Shown here in pieces: positions 8,518 to 16,410 of a stretch of DNA of 64,000 bases. A program made the position numbers and the translations under genes. Under the pieces are notes generated by a model. It had not been told where the DNA came from, did no database searches, and saw nothing but the letters and a program-made list of their open reading frames with translations. How positions within the stretch are numbered: position 1 is the first letter of the stretch; each line of letters opens with the position of its first letter. Source of the DNA: Photorhabdus akhurstii (GTDB taxonomy: Bacteria; Pseudomonadota; Gammaproteobacteria; Enterobacterales; Enterobacteriaceae); contig NZ_RCWE01000005.1 of NCBI RefSeq assembly GCF_018448925.1, positions 124,001-188,000 on the forward strand, read 5' to 3'.

Positions 8518-11328
8518 CTATTTTATCAAACCGTGTTCTCTGACTTTTGAAAGAATGGTTCCCCTCCTAATTTGGTTTGCCTCGGTGACTTCCCTTTTTA
8601 ATTCTTGCCCTAGCTCATTAGAAACCAGATCCTTATGTTTTTCTGCAAGATTGCTTAATTCTTCTGCGGTGTGAACAACGCCGGTCACTTTCCACGCGAA
8701 TGACAGACCTTTGAACGCCACTTTGGCTACCGGGTGTGGTACGACTGCGGCGGCTGTATCCAGTGTGGCGCCGACCGTTGCACCCAGCGATGCCCCGGTA
8801 ATTAGCGTATCTGTTGCGACCTCTTTTAAATCATCAGTTGCTTTTTGCAGCTCTTCCAATTTTTCTGGGGTGACGGTAGCAGTAGCCGCACCTGCCTTAA
8901 ATACCTTTTTTATACCGTCGAAGGTGAGGCTAAAATTATTAATTGCGTCGGTGCCAGCGGCTTTTGTTAGCTCAGTTTTGTTTAGTTCACCTATATTGCC
9001 AGCGGCGGCGAATTCTCCGGCAGCCGCGACTAAACTTGCCCCTTCTTTTATTGCTTGAGCGCCAGGGACTTGTCCCTGCGCGAGATGTTCTGCGGCTTCT
9101 TTGCGTCCCGCTATGTTATGGGCTATCTGTTTCATCGGGTCATAGTTTGCTTTTAAAGCACTCGCTTTTTGGGTGATTTTGCTGACTTGTTGATCACCAT
9201 AGGATTCAGAAGCAGGAGATGGCATCTGAGGTCTTTCAGCTTGTTGATTTTTATGTTTGTAAAGTTCGTATGCTATACCGCCAACGCCTAATGCGCCTGT
9301 TGCTACGGTTTTAAATATACGTCCATCTTCATCTATGCCAGTCATTGGATTATTTCTTACCATACGGTATAAATTCAGGCCATCTACTGTTCCAGCCGGG
9401 TCAGCGCTTAACCATCTACCGGCCCACGGTTGATAATAACGGTAGCCGTAATAGTACAGTCCTGTTGCATCACGCTCTTTGCCTGAATAACGAATGGTTT
9501 TGTAACCAGCTTCAACCTGATTTCTTGCCGCCCATATTGCGGTGCCGCCATAGGGGTAATACTCTTCCCAACTGATAATTTCCCCGTGCATATCCAGTTC
9601 TAATTCGCTGCTGTGTGTAAGATTATCGTAGCTGTATCTGACTTGATCGTTATCTATGCCAGTGGGTTGGCCTTTTTCCCAGTGTAGAACGCGTACTTGT
9701 GCTCTTCCTGCTTGTCCGACAGCAATAACTTGCAAGTCTTCGGTGATATTGGCGCCGCTTTGAGTGGTATGTAATTCCAACCCTGGCAGGTAAGTGACTC
9801 GTTGTTGTTGCGTGGCATTGGGTGTTTGCTGTTCATTTATTTTCAATAGCCGCATTCCATCACTGTCATAGCGGTACCATTCGCGCGCGCTGTTACCACT
9901 TTGGTTCACTTGTTGTAGTTCTCCCCGGGGTGTCCAGTTTAAGGATTGCCCTGATAACAGACTGGTTTGATGACCACCTGCATCAAAGAATGTATCAACG
10001 AGATTGGGATCGTTGGTTAGGGTACTGAGGACACCACGGTTATTGCGGTTTGAAATGGTGATATCTGTGGTGTAGTTATTGTTACTTGCCGGAGCGCTAT
10101 GCCGGATTTGTGTCAGGTTGCCGCTATCGTCGTAGGTATAAGTGCGAGTATAGTTAGTATAGGTATTGTCATCGGTAGGAAGAGGGGTAACTAAAGGAGG
10201 GAGCTGGCTTCCTTGCTGACTAATGTTAGCCATTTCGCGGCCGGTTGCTATGATAAGTTGGTACAGAGAATCATAGGTATACGCATTTTCCGGTACTATT
10301 TTCTGATTACGCCAGAATCGAGTTGCTTCTGCATCATTACGAATATTGATCACATTGCCAACCGGATCGTATTCATAACGTAAATCCTGTAGTGGTTTTG
10401 TACTATCTTTAGTCCGGCGAGTTTTAATGTTAATTAATCGTTGGGTCTCTGGTTCATAGGTATATTCTGTAATAACGCCGTTACCATGTTCTTCTCGTAA
10501 TTTCTGTCCGGCTGCTGACCAGGTAATAGATTGCACAATAACTTTTTCGGATTGGCCTTTTAATGTTAACCAGCTACCTTTCAATTGGCCTGCTACATCA
10601 TAGGCCAGCCGCTGTATATTTCCTTTGGCATCGATTTGGGTTAGCAGAGCACCAATGGCATCAGTTTTATTTTGAGTAGTGAATATGTTGTCATTTAGTT
10701 TTGTACGCCAACTATTTTCATCATCACCATGCCAGTCAGCTTCCTGATTTTCGGCTATTAATTGACGGGATTGTGATAAAACCGCGCCTGTTAAGGAGAG
10801 ACTTTCCAGTTGTACCAATCCCGCAGTGTCATAATGGCGTATACATTGCCCGGCGAGGTTCTGGTTTTTCTCCGCATCGGTATTACTTGCCCAAATAAGG
10901 CGTTCCGTAGTTTTCTCGTTCTTTTGTATTAACTCGGTGACAGCCAGCAAGCGGCCGGGCAAGGTATTACCTTCATAGTGATGAGTTTGACGAACGCCTG
11001 TTGCATTGATGGTCAGTACTGGGCGTCCTTCGATATCGTTTAATGTAACTGTTCGGCCGGCATCGATACTTTCTTCACGCAGCGTATTACCAGCGAGACT
11101 AAAGGTACGAGTGAAGTTTGAACCGCTCTGATTTTTATATCTACGTGGGTCCGTGCTTTTTACTTGAAATCCTTGAATATTAAATTCATAGCGAGTGATC
11201 AATTCGTTGCTATTGGTTTCATTGGCTTGAGTACGCAGATATTCCAGCGTACGGATATTTAACCCTCGATTATCTCGTACGCTGACAGATGGAGTATTTC
11301 GGTTAATTGCAGAATTGTAATGACTCAT
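8518..11328 (-). CDS. tccC: Insecticidal toxin complex protein TccC (Rhs-repeat TcC subunit with C-terminal effector)
   Basis: A 936-aa C component of a Tc toxin. With TcB it forms a hollow shell enclosing the C-terminal effector until injection through the TcA channel into a host cell. Residues 1 to about 640 are TccC/Rhs-like (SVSVRDNRGLNIRTLEYLR at the start, then ESIDAGRTVTLNDIEGRPVL and many YD-type repeats). The Rhs core ends with GLYYYGYRYYQPWAGRWLSA, DPAGTVDGLNLYRMVRNNP and GIDEDG, the aspartyl autoprotease region where TcC proteins cut themselves. The remaining ~265 residues form the strain-variable effector; I do not recognise it. They are Ala-rich with hydrophobic helices (TLITGASLGATVGATLDTAA) and a basic tail. 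No tcdA or tcdB lies nearby, so it would act with partners encoded elsewhere. It probably corresponds to tccC7 of P. laumondii TT01 (recalled, not checked). Confidence 0.93.
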   Translation of the reverse strand: MSHYNSAINRNTPSVSVRDNRGLNIRTLEYLRTQANETNSNELITRYEFNIQGFQVKSTDPRRYKNQSGSNFTRTFSLAGNTLREESIDAGRTVTLNDIEGRPVLTINATGVRQTHHYEGNTLPGRLLAVTELIQKNEKTTERLIWASNTDAEKNQNLAGQCIRHYDTAGLVQLESLSLTGAVLSQSRQLIAENQEADWHGDDENSWRTKLNDNIFTTQNKTDAIGALLTQIDAKGNIQRLAYDVAGQLKGSWLTLKGQSEKVIVQSITWSAAGQKLREEHGNGVITEYTYEPETQRLINIKTRRTKDSTKPLQDLRYEYDPVGNVINIRNDAEATRFWRNQKIVPENAYTYDSLYQLIIATGREMANISQQGSQLPPLVTPLPTDDNTYTNYTRTYTYDDSGNLTQIRHSAPASNNNYTTDITISNRNNRGVLSTLTNDPNLVDTFFDAGGHQTSLLSGQSLNWTPRGELQQVNQSGNSAREWYRYDSDGMRLLKINEQQTPNATQQQRVTYLPGLELHTTQSGANITEDLQVIAVGQAGRAQVRVLHWEKGQPTGIDNDQVRYSYDNLTHSSELELDMHGEIISWEEYYPYGGTAIWAARNQVEAGYKTIRYSGKERDATGLYYYGYRYYQPWAGRWLSADPAGTVDGLNLYRMVRNNPMTGIDEDGRIFKTVATGALGVGGIAYELYKHKNQQAERPQMPSPASESYGDQQVSKITQKASALKANYDPMKQIAHNIAGRKEAAEHLAQGQVPGAQAIKEGASLVAAAGEFAAAGNIGELNKTELTKAAGTDAINNFSLTFDGIKKVFKAGAATATVTPEKLEELQKATDDLKEVATDTLITGASLGATVGATLDTAAAVVPHPVAKVAFKGLSFAWKVTGVVHTAEELSNLAEKHKDLVSNELGQELKREVTEANQIRRGTILSKVREHGLIK

Positions 11329-11970
11329 ATTGCAGCTCCTTATGCTGTTTTAGTCTGTTAGCTAGTTTAATAGTAATGACCTGAGACTTTACTATGGAAT
11401 GAGTAAAATCTTTAACAGAACAGTATGATAATTTTTGAAATTGACAGTATGAGAATTAGTATTTCCATAGATGTGAATAGAATGGTAGGGTGACGAAAAA
11501 TTATTTTTATATTCATATAATTAAGTTATTATCTCACCTTGTCGGTTATATCTGTGATATTGAAGATTTGTACGCGGATATTTAATTGATGTGTGGATAA
11601 GAGTTTGGGATGTTAATTATGACATTGGAAAAAAATTATTCTTTTGTATATTCTCTTTGTTTGATAATAAATAAGGCTATTTTACTATTATGACTCCAAT
11701 ATGACAGCAGGATAGTAGTTATTTCTATTACCATCAATTCTCTTATATAAAAGAAATTTCAGATAATTATTTCTATCATTTATAGTACAGATGCTGGTAA
11801 ATGGTGTAAAAAGTGTTAATTTAATCGGAAATGGATGTAATTGATTATTAGGATATATTCATATGATTGACATGGTTTTTTACTCTATATTAGCAACTTA
11901 ATGGAAAGGTCTTATATATTGATCTTAATTACGTCAATAAAATAGTGTTAATTTAAAGAAGGTATTTCAA
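11329..11970. other. AT-rich intergenic region upstream of tccC and the orphan gene
   Basis: About 640 bp separating divergent genes, strongly AT-rich. A TTGACA at 11867-11872 with AT-rich DNA about 15 bp downstream could be part of a promoter for the 126-aa gene, but the spacing is short. No gene or repeat was found. Confidence 0.4.
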
Positions 11971-12351
11971 ATGGCTAATGTAAGTAATATTAGGAAAATT
12001 ATTAATAATACCCAAAAGAAAATCTATGTTGTGGTAGGCGAAGATAATAACAAAACGCATACTGTTAATATTAATTCTGAATGGGTAGGTGATCTCTGGG
12101 TACCGTGGATTGGGGCGCAGGATGAGAGTAAAAAGGCTATTCGTATAACGATAGATGGTGAGCCAGAAATTATTTGGTTTTTTCAAGACTTTAAAAATCC
12201 TCCAGGTAAGGATCAAATAAAGTATCATAAAGGTAAGATTTTCAGCTATAAAAATGCAAAGGATGTAGAAGGTGAAAGCTCAGGAGGAGGGAACAAGACG
12301 TTGCGTTTCTATATAGATGCTAAAAAGGTGGTGAAATTTAAACTAATTTAA
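11971..12351 (+). CDS. Orphan 126-aa protein, unknown function
   Basis: A soluble protein without signal peptide or membrane segment, preceded by GAAGG 8 nt before the ATG. It has alternating hydrophobic/polar stretches suggesting beta-strands (KKIYVVVGEDNN, AIRITIDGEPEIIWFF, KTLRFYIDAKKVVKFKLI), a WVGDLWVPWIG tryptophan-rich segment and a glycine-rich loop (GESSGGGN). I do not recognise the family. It lies beside a Tc toxin gene in an AT-rich accessory block and is followed by a terminator, so it is probably monocistronic. A host-directed or lectin-like role would be speculation. Confidence 0.7.
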   Translation: MANVSNIRKIINNTQKKIYVVVGEDNNKTHTVNINSEWVGDLWVPWIGAQDESKKAIRITIDGEPEIIWFFQDFKNPPGKDQIKYHKGKIFSYKNAKDVEGESSGGGNKTLRFYIDAKKVVKFKLI

Positions 12352-12483
12352 TTAAGGGAAAGTGCAGAATTCTGATTGTTCTCATGGATAGCAGAATGTA
12401 TTCAGAATTCTGTGTTAATTTTCACGACTCATATATTAAGTAGCTATTCTAAGTTATGTCATTGCTATGCAACTATTAAGAGA

Positions 12484-12511
12484 AAACCACCTCTTGCAAG
12501 CAGAGGCGGTT
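12484..12511. terminator. Terminator between the orphan gene and the ABC operon
   Basis: AACCACCTCT and AGAGGCGGTT form a stem with one mismatch and a TGCAAGC loop, followed by TATTTTCTTATTT on the plus strand and GGTTTTCTCTT on the minus strand. It sits between converging genes and may serve both. Confidence 0.7.
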
Positions 12512-12517
12512 ATTTTC

Positions 12518-13291
12518 TTATTTGGAAACATCGGTACCGAAATACTGAGTGGAAATGCGTAGATAGGTGCCATCGGCTTTGATATCGGCTAGTGCCTTAT
12601 CGATAGCGGCTTGTAATTCTGGTTCGCCTTTACGGATTAGCACACCGACTGGATCGCCATTGGGTTCGGACGCGACAACTTTTACCGGTGCATTGGGTTT
12701 GTGTTTCCTAAAATCGAGATAGGACAGATTATCGTTGATAGTGGCATCAGCCCTGCCTGTAGCAACCAAATCGATGGCCTGATTAAATCCTTCGGTAGGA
12801 ACGATTTCCGCACCGAAACGTTTTGCCAACCGGGCATAATTGCTGGTTAAGCTATGGCTGGAGGTTTTACCTTTCAGATCGCTAAACGTTTTTATATTGT
12901 CATTATTTTTCCGGGTGATAAGTACGGCTTTAGATATGATATACGGTGCGGAAAAGTCATATTTCTTTTGGCGTTCTGGCGTAATAGCGACCTGATTGAG
13001 TACCGCGTCATAGCGTTTAGCATCCAGCCCGGCAATAAGCCCATCCCATTTGCCTTCGGTAAACTCGGCTTTGACATTCATACGTCGTGCGATTTCGCGG
13101 CCAATATCAATATCAAATCCAGTTAAAGCTCCTGAGGCATCGTGATAGGTAAATGGCGGGTAAGTTCCTTCGGTAGCGATTTTGAATACTCCTGTTGATT
13201 TAATATTATCAAGGCCAGACTCTGCATGTGCAGAATATGCAATGCCGAATTGAATAACACCCGCTAATAATGCGGTGAACAACGCTTTCAT
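12518..13291 (-). CDS. Amino-acid ABC transporter substrate-binding protein (cystine type), copy 1
   Basis: A periplasmic family-3 binding protein of 257 aa. The signal peptide spans residues 1-23 and ends AYSAHAES. The family signature GFDIDIGREIARRMNVKAEF is near residue 59. The segment GVFKIATEGTYPPFTYHD starts the mature ligand-binding lobe, and TGRADATINDNLSYLDF lies near 175. It resembles L-cystine binding proteins (TcyJ/TcyK type), but ligand assignment by eye is uncertain. It is last in a minus-strand unit after the permease and ATPase genes. A close paralogue lies at 15209-15982. Confidence 0.85.
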   Translation of the reverse strand: MKALFTALLAGVIQFGIAYSAHAESGLDNIKSTGVFKIATEGTYPPFTYHDASGALTGFDIDIGREIARRMNVKAEFTEGKWDGLIAGLDAKRYDAVLNQVAITPERQKKYDFSAPYIISKAVLITRKNNDNIKTFSDLKGKTSSHSLTSNYARLAKRFGAEIVPTEGFNQAIDLVATGRADATINDNLSYLDFRKHKPNAPVKVVASEPNGDPVGVLIRKGEPELQAAIDKALADIKADGTYLRISTQYFGTDVSK

Positions 13292-13377
13292 TTTCTTTCT
13301 CCAAACTGTTAAAAAATTTATTTGATGTCATTAACTGATTCTTGGATCAATTACGGCAAGGTTATTTTAACGGTGGG

Positions 13378-14142
13378 TTATATCTCCCAATCCGGTAAAG
13401 TATTGGTTAAGGTTGAAACAAATTCCACAGTACGTTGTTTAACGGCTCGGGTGAAAATCGTTTTCGACGTTCCCGATTCGACAATTTCCCCGGATTCTAA
13501 AAATATGACGTCGTGGGCAAGATTTGCTGCCAAGCGCAGATCATGGGTAGCCATTAACATCGTGGTTCCTTCTTTAGCCAACTGCTTTAATACGGCAACA
13601 ACTTCCTGCGATAATTCTGGATCAAGCGCGGAAGTTGGCTCGTCGCACAATAACACCTTGGGCGAAGGCGCCAGTGCCCGGGCAATCGCTACGCGTTGCT
13701 GCTGACCACCGGATAGTGTGGCTGGAAAGACATCGGCCTTGTGTGACATACCAACCTTTTCCAGTAATTCAAGCGCTCGCTGTTTAGCCTGTTCATGTAA
13801 CCATTTTTGAACCCAGATTAACCCTTCCATAATATTTTCAATGACCGTGAGATGAGGGAAAAGTTGGAAGTTTTGGAATACCATACCGGTTTGTTGGCGA
13901 ATCCGTTGTATATCCTTGTGGGCAATCCGACCTTTGCCGGTGAAAGCCATGCTTTCATTGCCGATTTGGATCTTCCCGGCTTGGGGAATTTCTAATAAGT
14001 TGATGCAGCGTAATAGCGTGCTTTTGCCACTTCCTGATGGGCCAATCAGGGCGGTCAGGCTGCCTTCCTCAATGGTGAGATCGATTTTTGTCAGGACCTT
14101 GTGCCCGTCAAAACTTTTTTCAATGCCGGAGAGTTGGATCAT
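13378..14142 (-). CDS. Polar amino-acid ABC transporter ATP-binding protein
   Basis: A 254-aa cytoplasmic ATPase of the polar amino-acid uptake family (GlnQ/TcyN/TcyC-like). Walker A GPSGSGKSTLLRCINLLE is near residue 33, the Q-loop is in GMVFQNFQLFPH, the signature LSGGQQQRVAIARALA near 143, Walker B VLLCDEPTSALDPE near 163, and the switch histidine in MATHDLRLA. It overlaps the upstream permease gene by 23 bp and precedes binding protein copy 1, forming a permease-ATPase-binding protein unit. Confidence 0.92.
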   Translation of the reverse strand: MIQLSGIEKSFDGHKVLTKIDLTIEEGSLTALIGPSGSGKSTLLRCINLLEIPQAGKIQIGNESMAFTGKGRIAHKDIQRIRQQTGMVFQNFQLFPHLTVIENIMEGLIWVQKWLHEQAKQRALELLEKVGMSHKADVFPATLSGGQQQRVAIARALAPSPKVLLCDEPTSALDPELSQEVVAVLKQLAKEGTTMLMATHDLRLAANLAHDVIFLESGEIVESGTSKTIFTRAVKQRTVEFVSTLTNTLPDWEI

Positions 14143-14821
14143 CTTTTAATTCCTGTGTGTCACTCTTTTGCGAAAACTTCTTTTCCAGACGGGCTTGTAG
14201 TGATGACAACACTGAACTGATTATCAGATAAAGTATTGCCGCCTCAGTATAAAGAATGAGTGGTTGATAAGTCACCGCAGCAATACGTTGTGCGGCAAGG
14301 AAAAGCTCCGGTACGGTGATGACTGAGGCCAGTGAAGTATCTTTCACCAGTGAAATAAATGTGTTTGAGAGTGGTGGAATCGCGATTCTTGCGGCTTGAG
14401 GTAGAATGATTCGACGTAATGATTGCGTCCAGCTCATACCGATAGAATAAGCCGCTTCCCACTGCCCTTTTGGTACAGACAATAAAGTAGCGCGAATCAC
14501 CTCGGAGGTATAAGCGCCAATATTCAAAGTGAAACCAATCACCGCGGAGGTGAATGCGCCTAACGTAATGCCGACGCTAGGTAAGGCATAAAAAATAAGA
14601 AACAGTTGTACTAGCAACGGCGTGCCACGGATCAGCCAGACGTAGAATTTTGCGACGGCAATAAGCGGTTTTGGCCCGTAAAGCCGGATGAGCGCCACGA
14701 TAAAACCCAGTATGATACCGAGAGTAAAAGTAATGAGGGTTAGTGGAATAGTGAAAGTAAAGCCCGCATAAAGCATGGGCCAAAAAGAATCGAGTACTAA
14801 ATTGAACCAGGAGGGTTCCAT
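14120..14821 (-). CDS. Polar amino-acid (probably cystine) ABC transporter permease
   Basis: A 233-aa inner-membrane permease of the His/Glu/Gln/Arg/opine family with about five membrane segments. The EAA loop that contacts the ATPase is in GQWEAAYSIGMSWTQSLRRI, and the family motif WLIRGTPLLVQLFLIFYALP lies near residue 62. Only one permease gene is present, so the transporter probably uses a homodimer. An ERIC repeat separates it from binding protein copy 2, and a conserved 28-bp palindrome lies about 220 bp upstream. Confidence 0.88.
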   Translation of the reverse strand: MEPSWFNLVLDSFWPMLYAGFTFTIPLTLITFTLGIILGFIVALIRLYGPKPLIAVAKFYVWLIRGTPLLVQLFLIFYALPSVGITLGAFTSAVIGFTLNIGAYTSEVIRATLLSVPKGQWEAAYSIGMSWTQSLRRIILPQAARIAIPPLSNTFISLVKDTSLASVITVPELFLAAQRIAAVTYQPLILYTEAAILYLIISSVLSSLQARLEKKFSQKSDTQELKDDPTLRH

Positions 14822-14849
14822 ATATTTTCCCTATTGTGTGTAATATAAC

Positions 14850-14976
14850 TATACCCGTCATCTCTCAAGTTGCCTCTTTGTTGGCTGCACTCACTCACCC
14901 CGGTCACATAGTTTTCTATGCTTTCGGGGATTCGCTCCCTTGCCGTCGCGATGCATCTTGAAATCCATAGGGTATA
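14850..14976 (-). repeat. ERIC repeat (copy 2)
   Basis: A 127-bp element, the reverse complement of the repeat at 3917-4044 with few differences. It begins TATACCCGTCATCTCTCAAG and ends ATCCATAGGGTATA. It lies in the leader region upstream of the permease gene. Confidence 0.9.
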
Positions 14977-15042
14977 TATATTTATAGTAATTTTTTTAAA
15001 TATCATATGGCAAGCTGTCAACTTACATATATAAGATATAGT

Positions 15043-15070
15043 TATATCATATTATCATTTTAGATATATA
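15043..15070. promoter_or_regulatory. Conserved palindromic element upstream of the permease gene
   Basis: A 28-bp sequence starting TATATCATATTATCATTT and ending AGATATATA. It is identical at 26/28 positions to 16196-16223 upstream of binding protein copy 2. The outer arms (TATATC/GATATA) are inverted. A shared regulator site is inferred; the regulator is unknown. Confidence 0.5.
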
Positions 15071-15150
15071 GAGTGATTTATATAAATCAATATATCTAAT
15101 GTTTGGTTAAAATATTTTCTAATTACTTAATTCAACAAGGTTAATAATAA

Positions 15151-15190
15151 AGTCCCCTGGACAGAGTTTGTCTTTAACTTCCAGGGAACT
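15151..15190 (-). terminator. Terminator after binding protein copy 2
   Basis: AGTTCCCTGGA and TCCAGGGGACT on the minus strand pair into a stem, followed by TTATTATT. It separates binding protein copy 2 from the permease-ATPase unit, so the two are probably transcribed separately. Confidence 0.75.
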
Positions 15191-15208
15191 GTTAAGGGAA
15201 TATTGCAC

Positions 15209-15982
15209 TTATTCGGAAGGATTATCACCAAAATAGTTAGCCCAGATACGCTGATAGGTACCATCGGCTTTGATGTCAGTTATTGCTTTATCAATAGCAA
15301 TTTTGAGTTCTGACTCTCCCTGACGAAGTAAAACGGCTGTCTGCCCTGCATTGGGGCTAGTTGCGACAATTTTTACTGGTGCGTTTGGTTTGTGCTTCTT
15401 ATAGTCCAGATAAGATAAGTTATCATTAATAGTGGCATCGGCTCTGCCGGTACTAACCAATTCTATTTCCTGACTAAATCCATTCGTGCCGATAATTTCC
15501 GCGCCGTTATCTCTGGCTATTTGAGCGAAGTTGTTGGTTAGAGTATGTGCTGAGGTTCTGCCTTGTAAGTCGCTGAATGTTCTTATGTTATTGTTATCTT
15601 TATTAATGATAAGTACCGCTTGCGATGTGATATAGGGGATGGAGAAGTCATATTTTTTCTTGCGCTCAGGTGTAATCGCAATTTGGTTAATTACCGCATC
15701 AGAACGTCCCGCATCTAACCCGGCAATCAGTCCGTCCCATTTTCCCTCAATAAATGTTGGTTTGACATTCAATCGGCGTGCAATTTCACGGCCAATGTCG
15801 ACGTCGAAGCCAGTTAAAGTACCGGAGGCATCGTGATAAGTGAATGGTGGATAAGCTCCTTCCGTCGCTATTCTGAATGTGCCGGTGGATTTAATCTTAT
15901 CAAGGGTTGATTCTGCATTAGCGTAATGTACGAGGCCAAATTGGATAGTACTTGCCAATAATAGGGTAAGAATTGTTCTCAT
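15209..15982 (-). CDS. Amino-acid ABC transporter substrate-binding protein (cystine type), copy 2
   Basis: A 257-aa periplasmic family-3 binding protein with a signal peptide ending HYANAES. It matches copy 1 along the whole length (shared ATEGAYPPFTYHDASG, GFDVDIGREIARRLNVKP, TGRADATINDNLSYLDYKKH) with more change in the C-terminal lobe. It has its own terminator and an upstream palindrome shared with the permease unit. The duplication may give two ligand ranges for one membrane complex, or copy 2 may be a spare; the sequence does not decide. Confidence 0.85.
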   Translation of the reverse strand: MRTILTLLLASTIQFGLVHYANAESTLDKIKSTGTFRIATEGAYPPFTYHDASGTLTGFDVDIGREIARRLNVKPTFIEGKWDGLIAGLDAGRSDAVINQIAITPERKKKYDFSIPYITSQAVLIINKDNNNIRTFSDLQGRTSAHTLTNNFAQIARDNGAEIIGTNGFSQEIELVSTGRADATINDNLSYLDYKKHKPNAPVKIVATSPNAGQTAVLLRQGESELKIAIDKAITDIKADGTYQRIWANYFGDNPSE

Positions 15983-16350
15983 TCTATTTCTCCGGGTTGT
16001 TATAAATGAGTAAATTAATTTATTGCTACCTTGATAGTGCTTAATGAAATAAATTATTCATAATAATAAATAATTGAATATTAAATTAGACTAAAATTGC
16101 ATTATTGTTTACCTTTTTGCTTGTAATAATGTATTTATATGATTTTATTCTCTGTATAATATGCTAACTATAATGATTTATATATAAAATAAAATTATAT
16201 CATATTGTCATTTCAGATATATAAATTTAAAAATTAATATTCACTCATGTTAAGGAAGTAGGTATGGTTATTTTCAATATTCTTGATGGTATTGATATAG
16301 AATAGATTCAATTTACATCTTATTATTAATTTTATCGTTTACTATTTAAA
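15983..16350. other. AT-rich intergenic region upstream of binding protein copy 2
   Basis: About 370 bp of very AT-rich DNA before the valS terminator. It contains the second copy of the 28-bp palindrome (listed separately) and no gene. Confidence 0.6.
16196..16223. promoter_or_regulatory. Conserved palindromic element upstream of binding protein copy 2
   Basis: A second copy (26/28) of the element at 15043-15070, beginning TATATCATATTGTCATTT. It lies about 214 bp upstream of the gene start, nearly the same distance as for the permease unit. Confidence 0.5.
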
Positions 16351-16385
16351 TTAAAAAGCCACTGACAATGAATTGCAGTGGCTTT
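16351..16385 (-). terminator. valS terminator
   Basis: AAAGCCACTG and CAGTGGCTTT on the minus strand form a 10-bp stem with an 11-nt loop, followed by a T-rich run, 26 nt after the valS stop codon. Confidence 0.85.
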
Positions 16386-16410
16386 GGTGAGAATTTACTT
16401 TTTGAAAAGA

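Noticed and set aside
8518-11328. Rhs/contact-dependent inhibition toxin with immunity gene
   Set aside because: The sequence follows TccC from the first residues and there is no small immunity-like gene directly downstream on the same strand.
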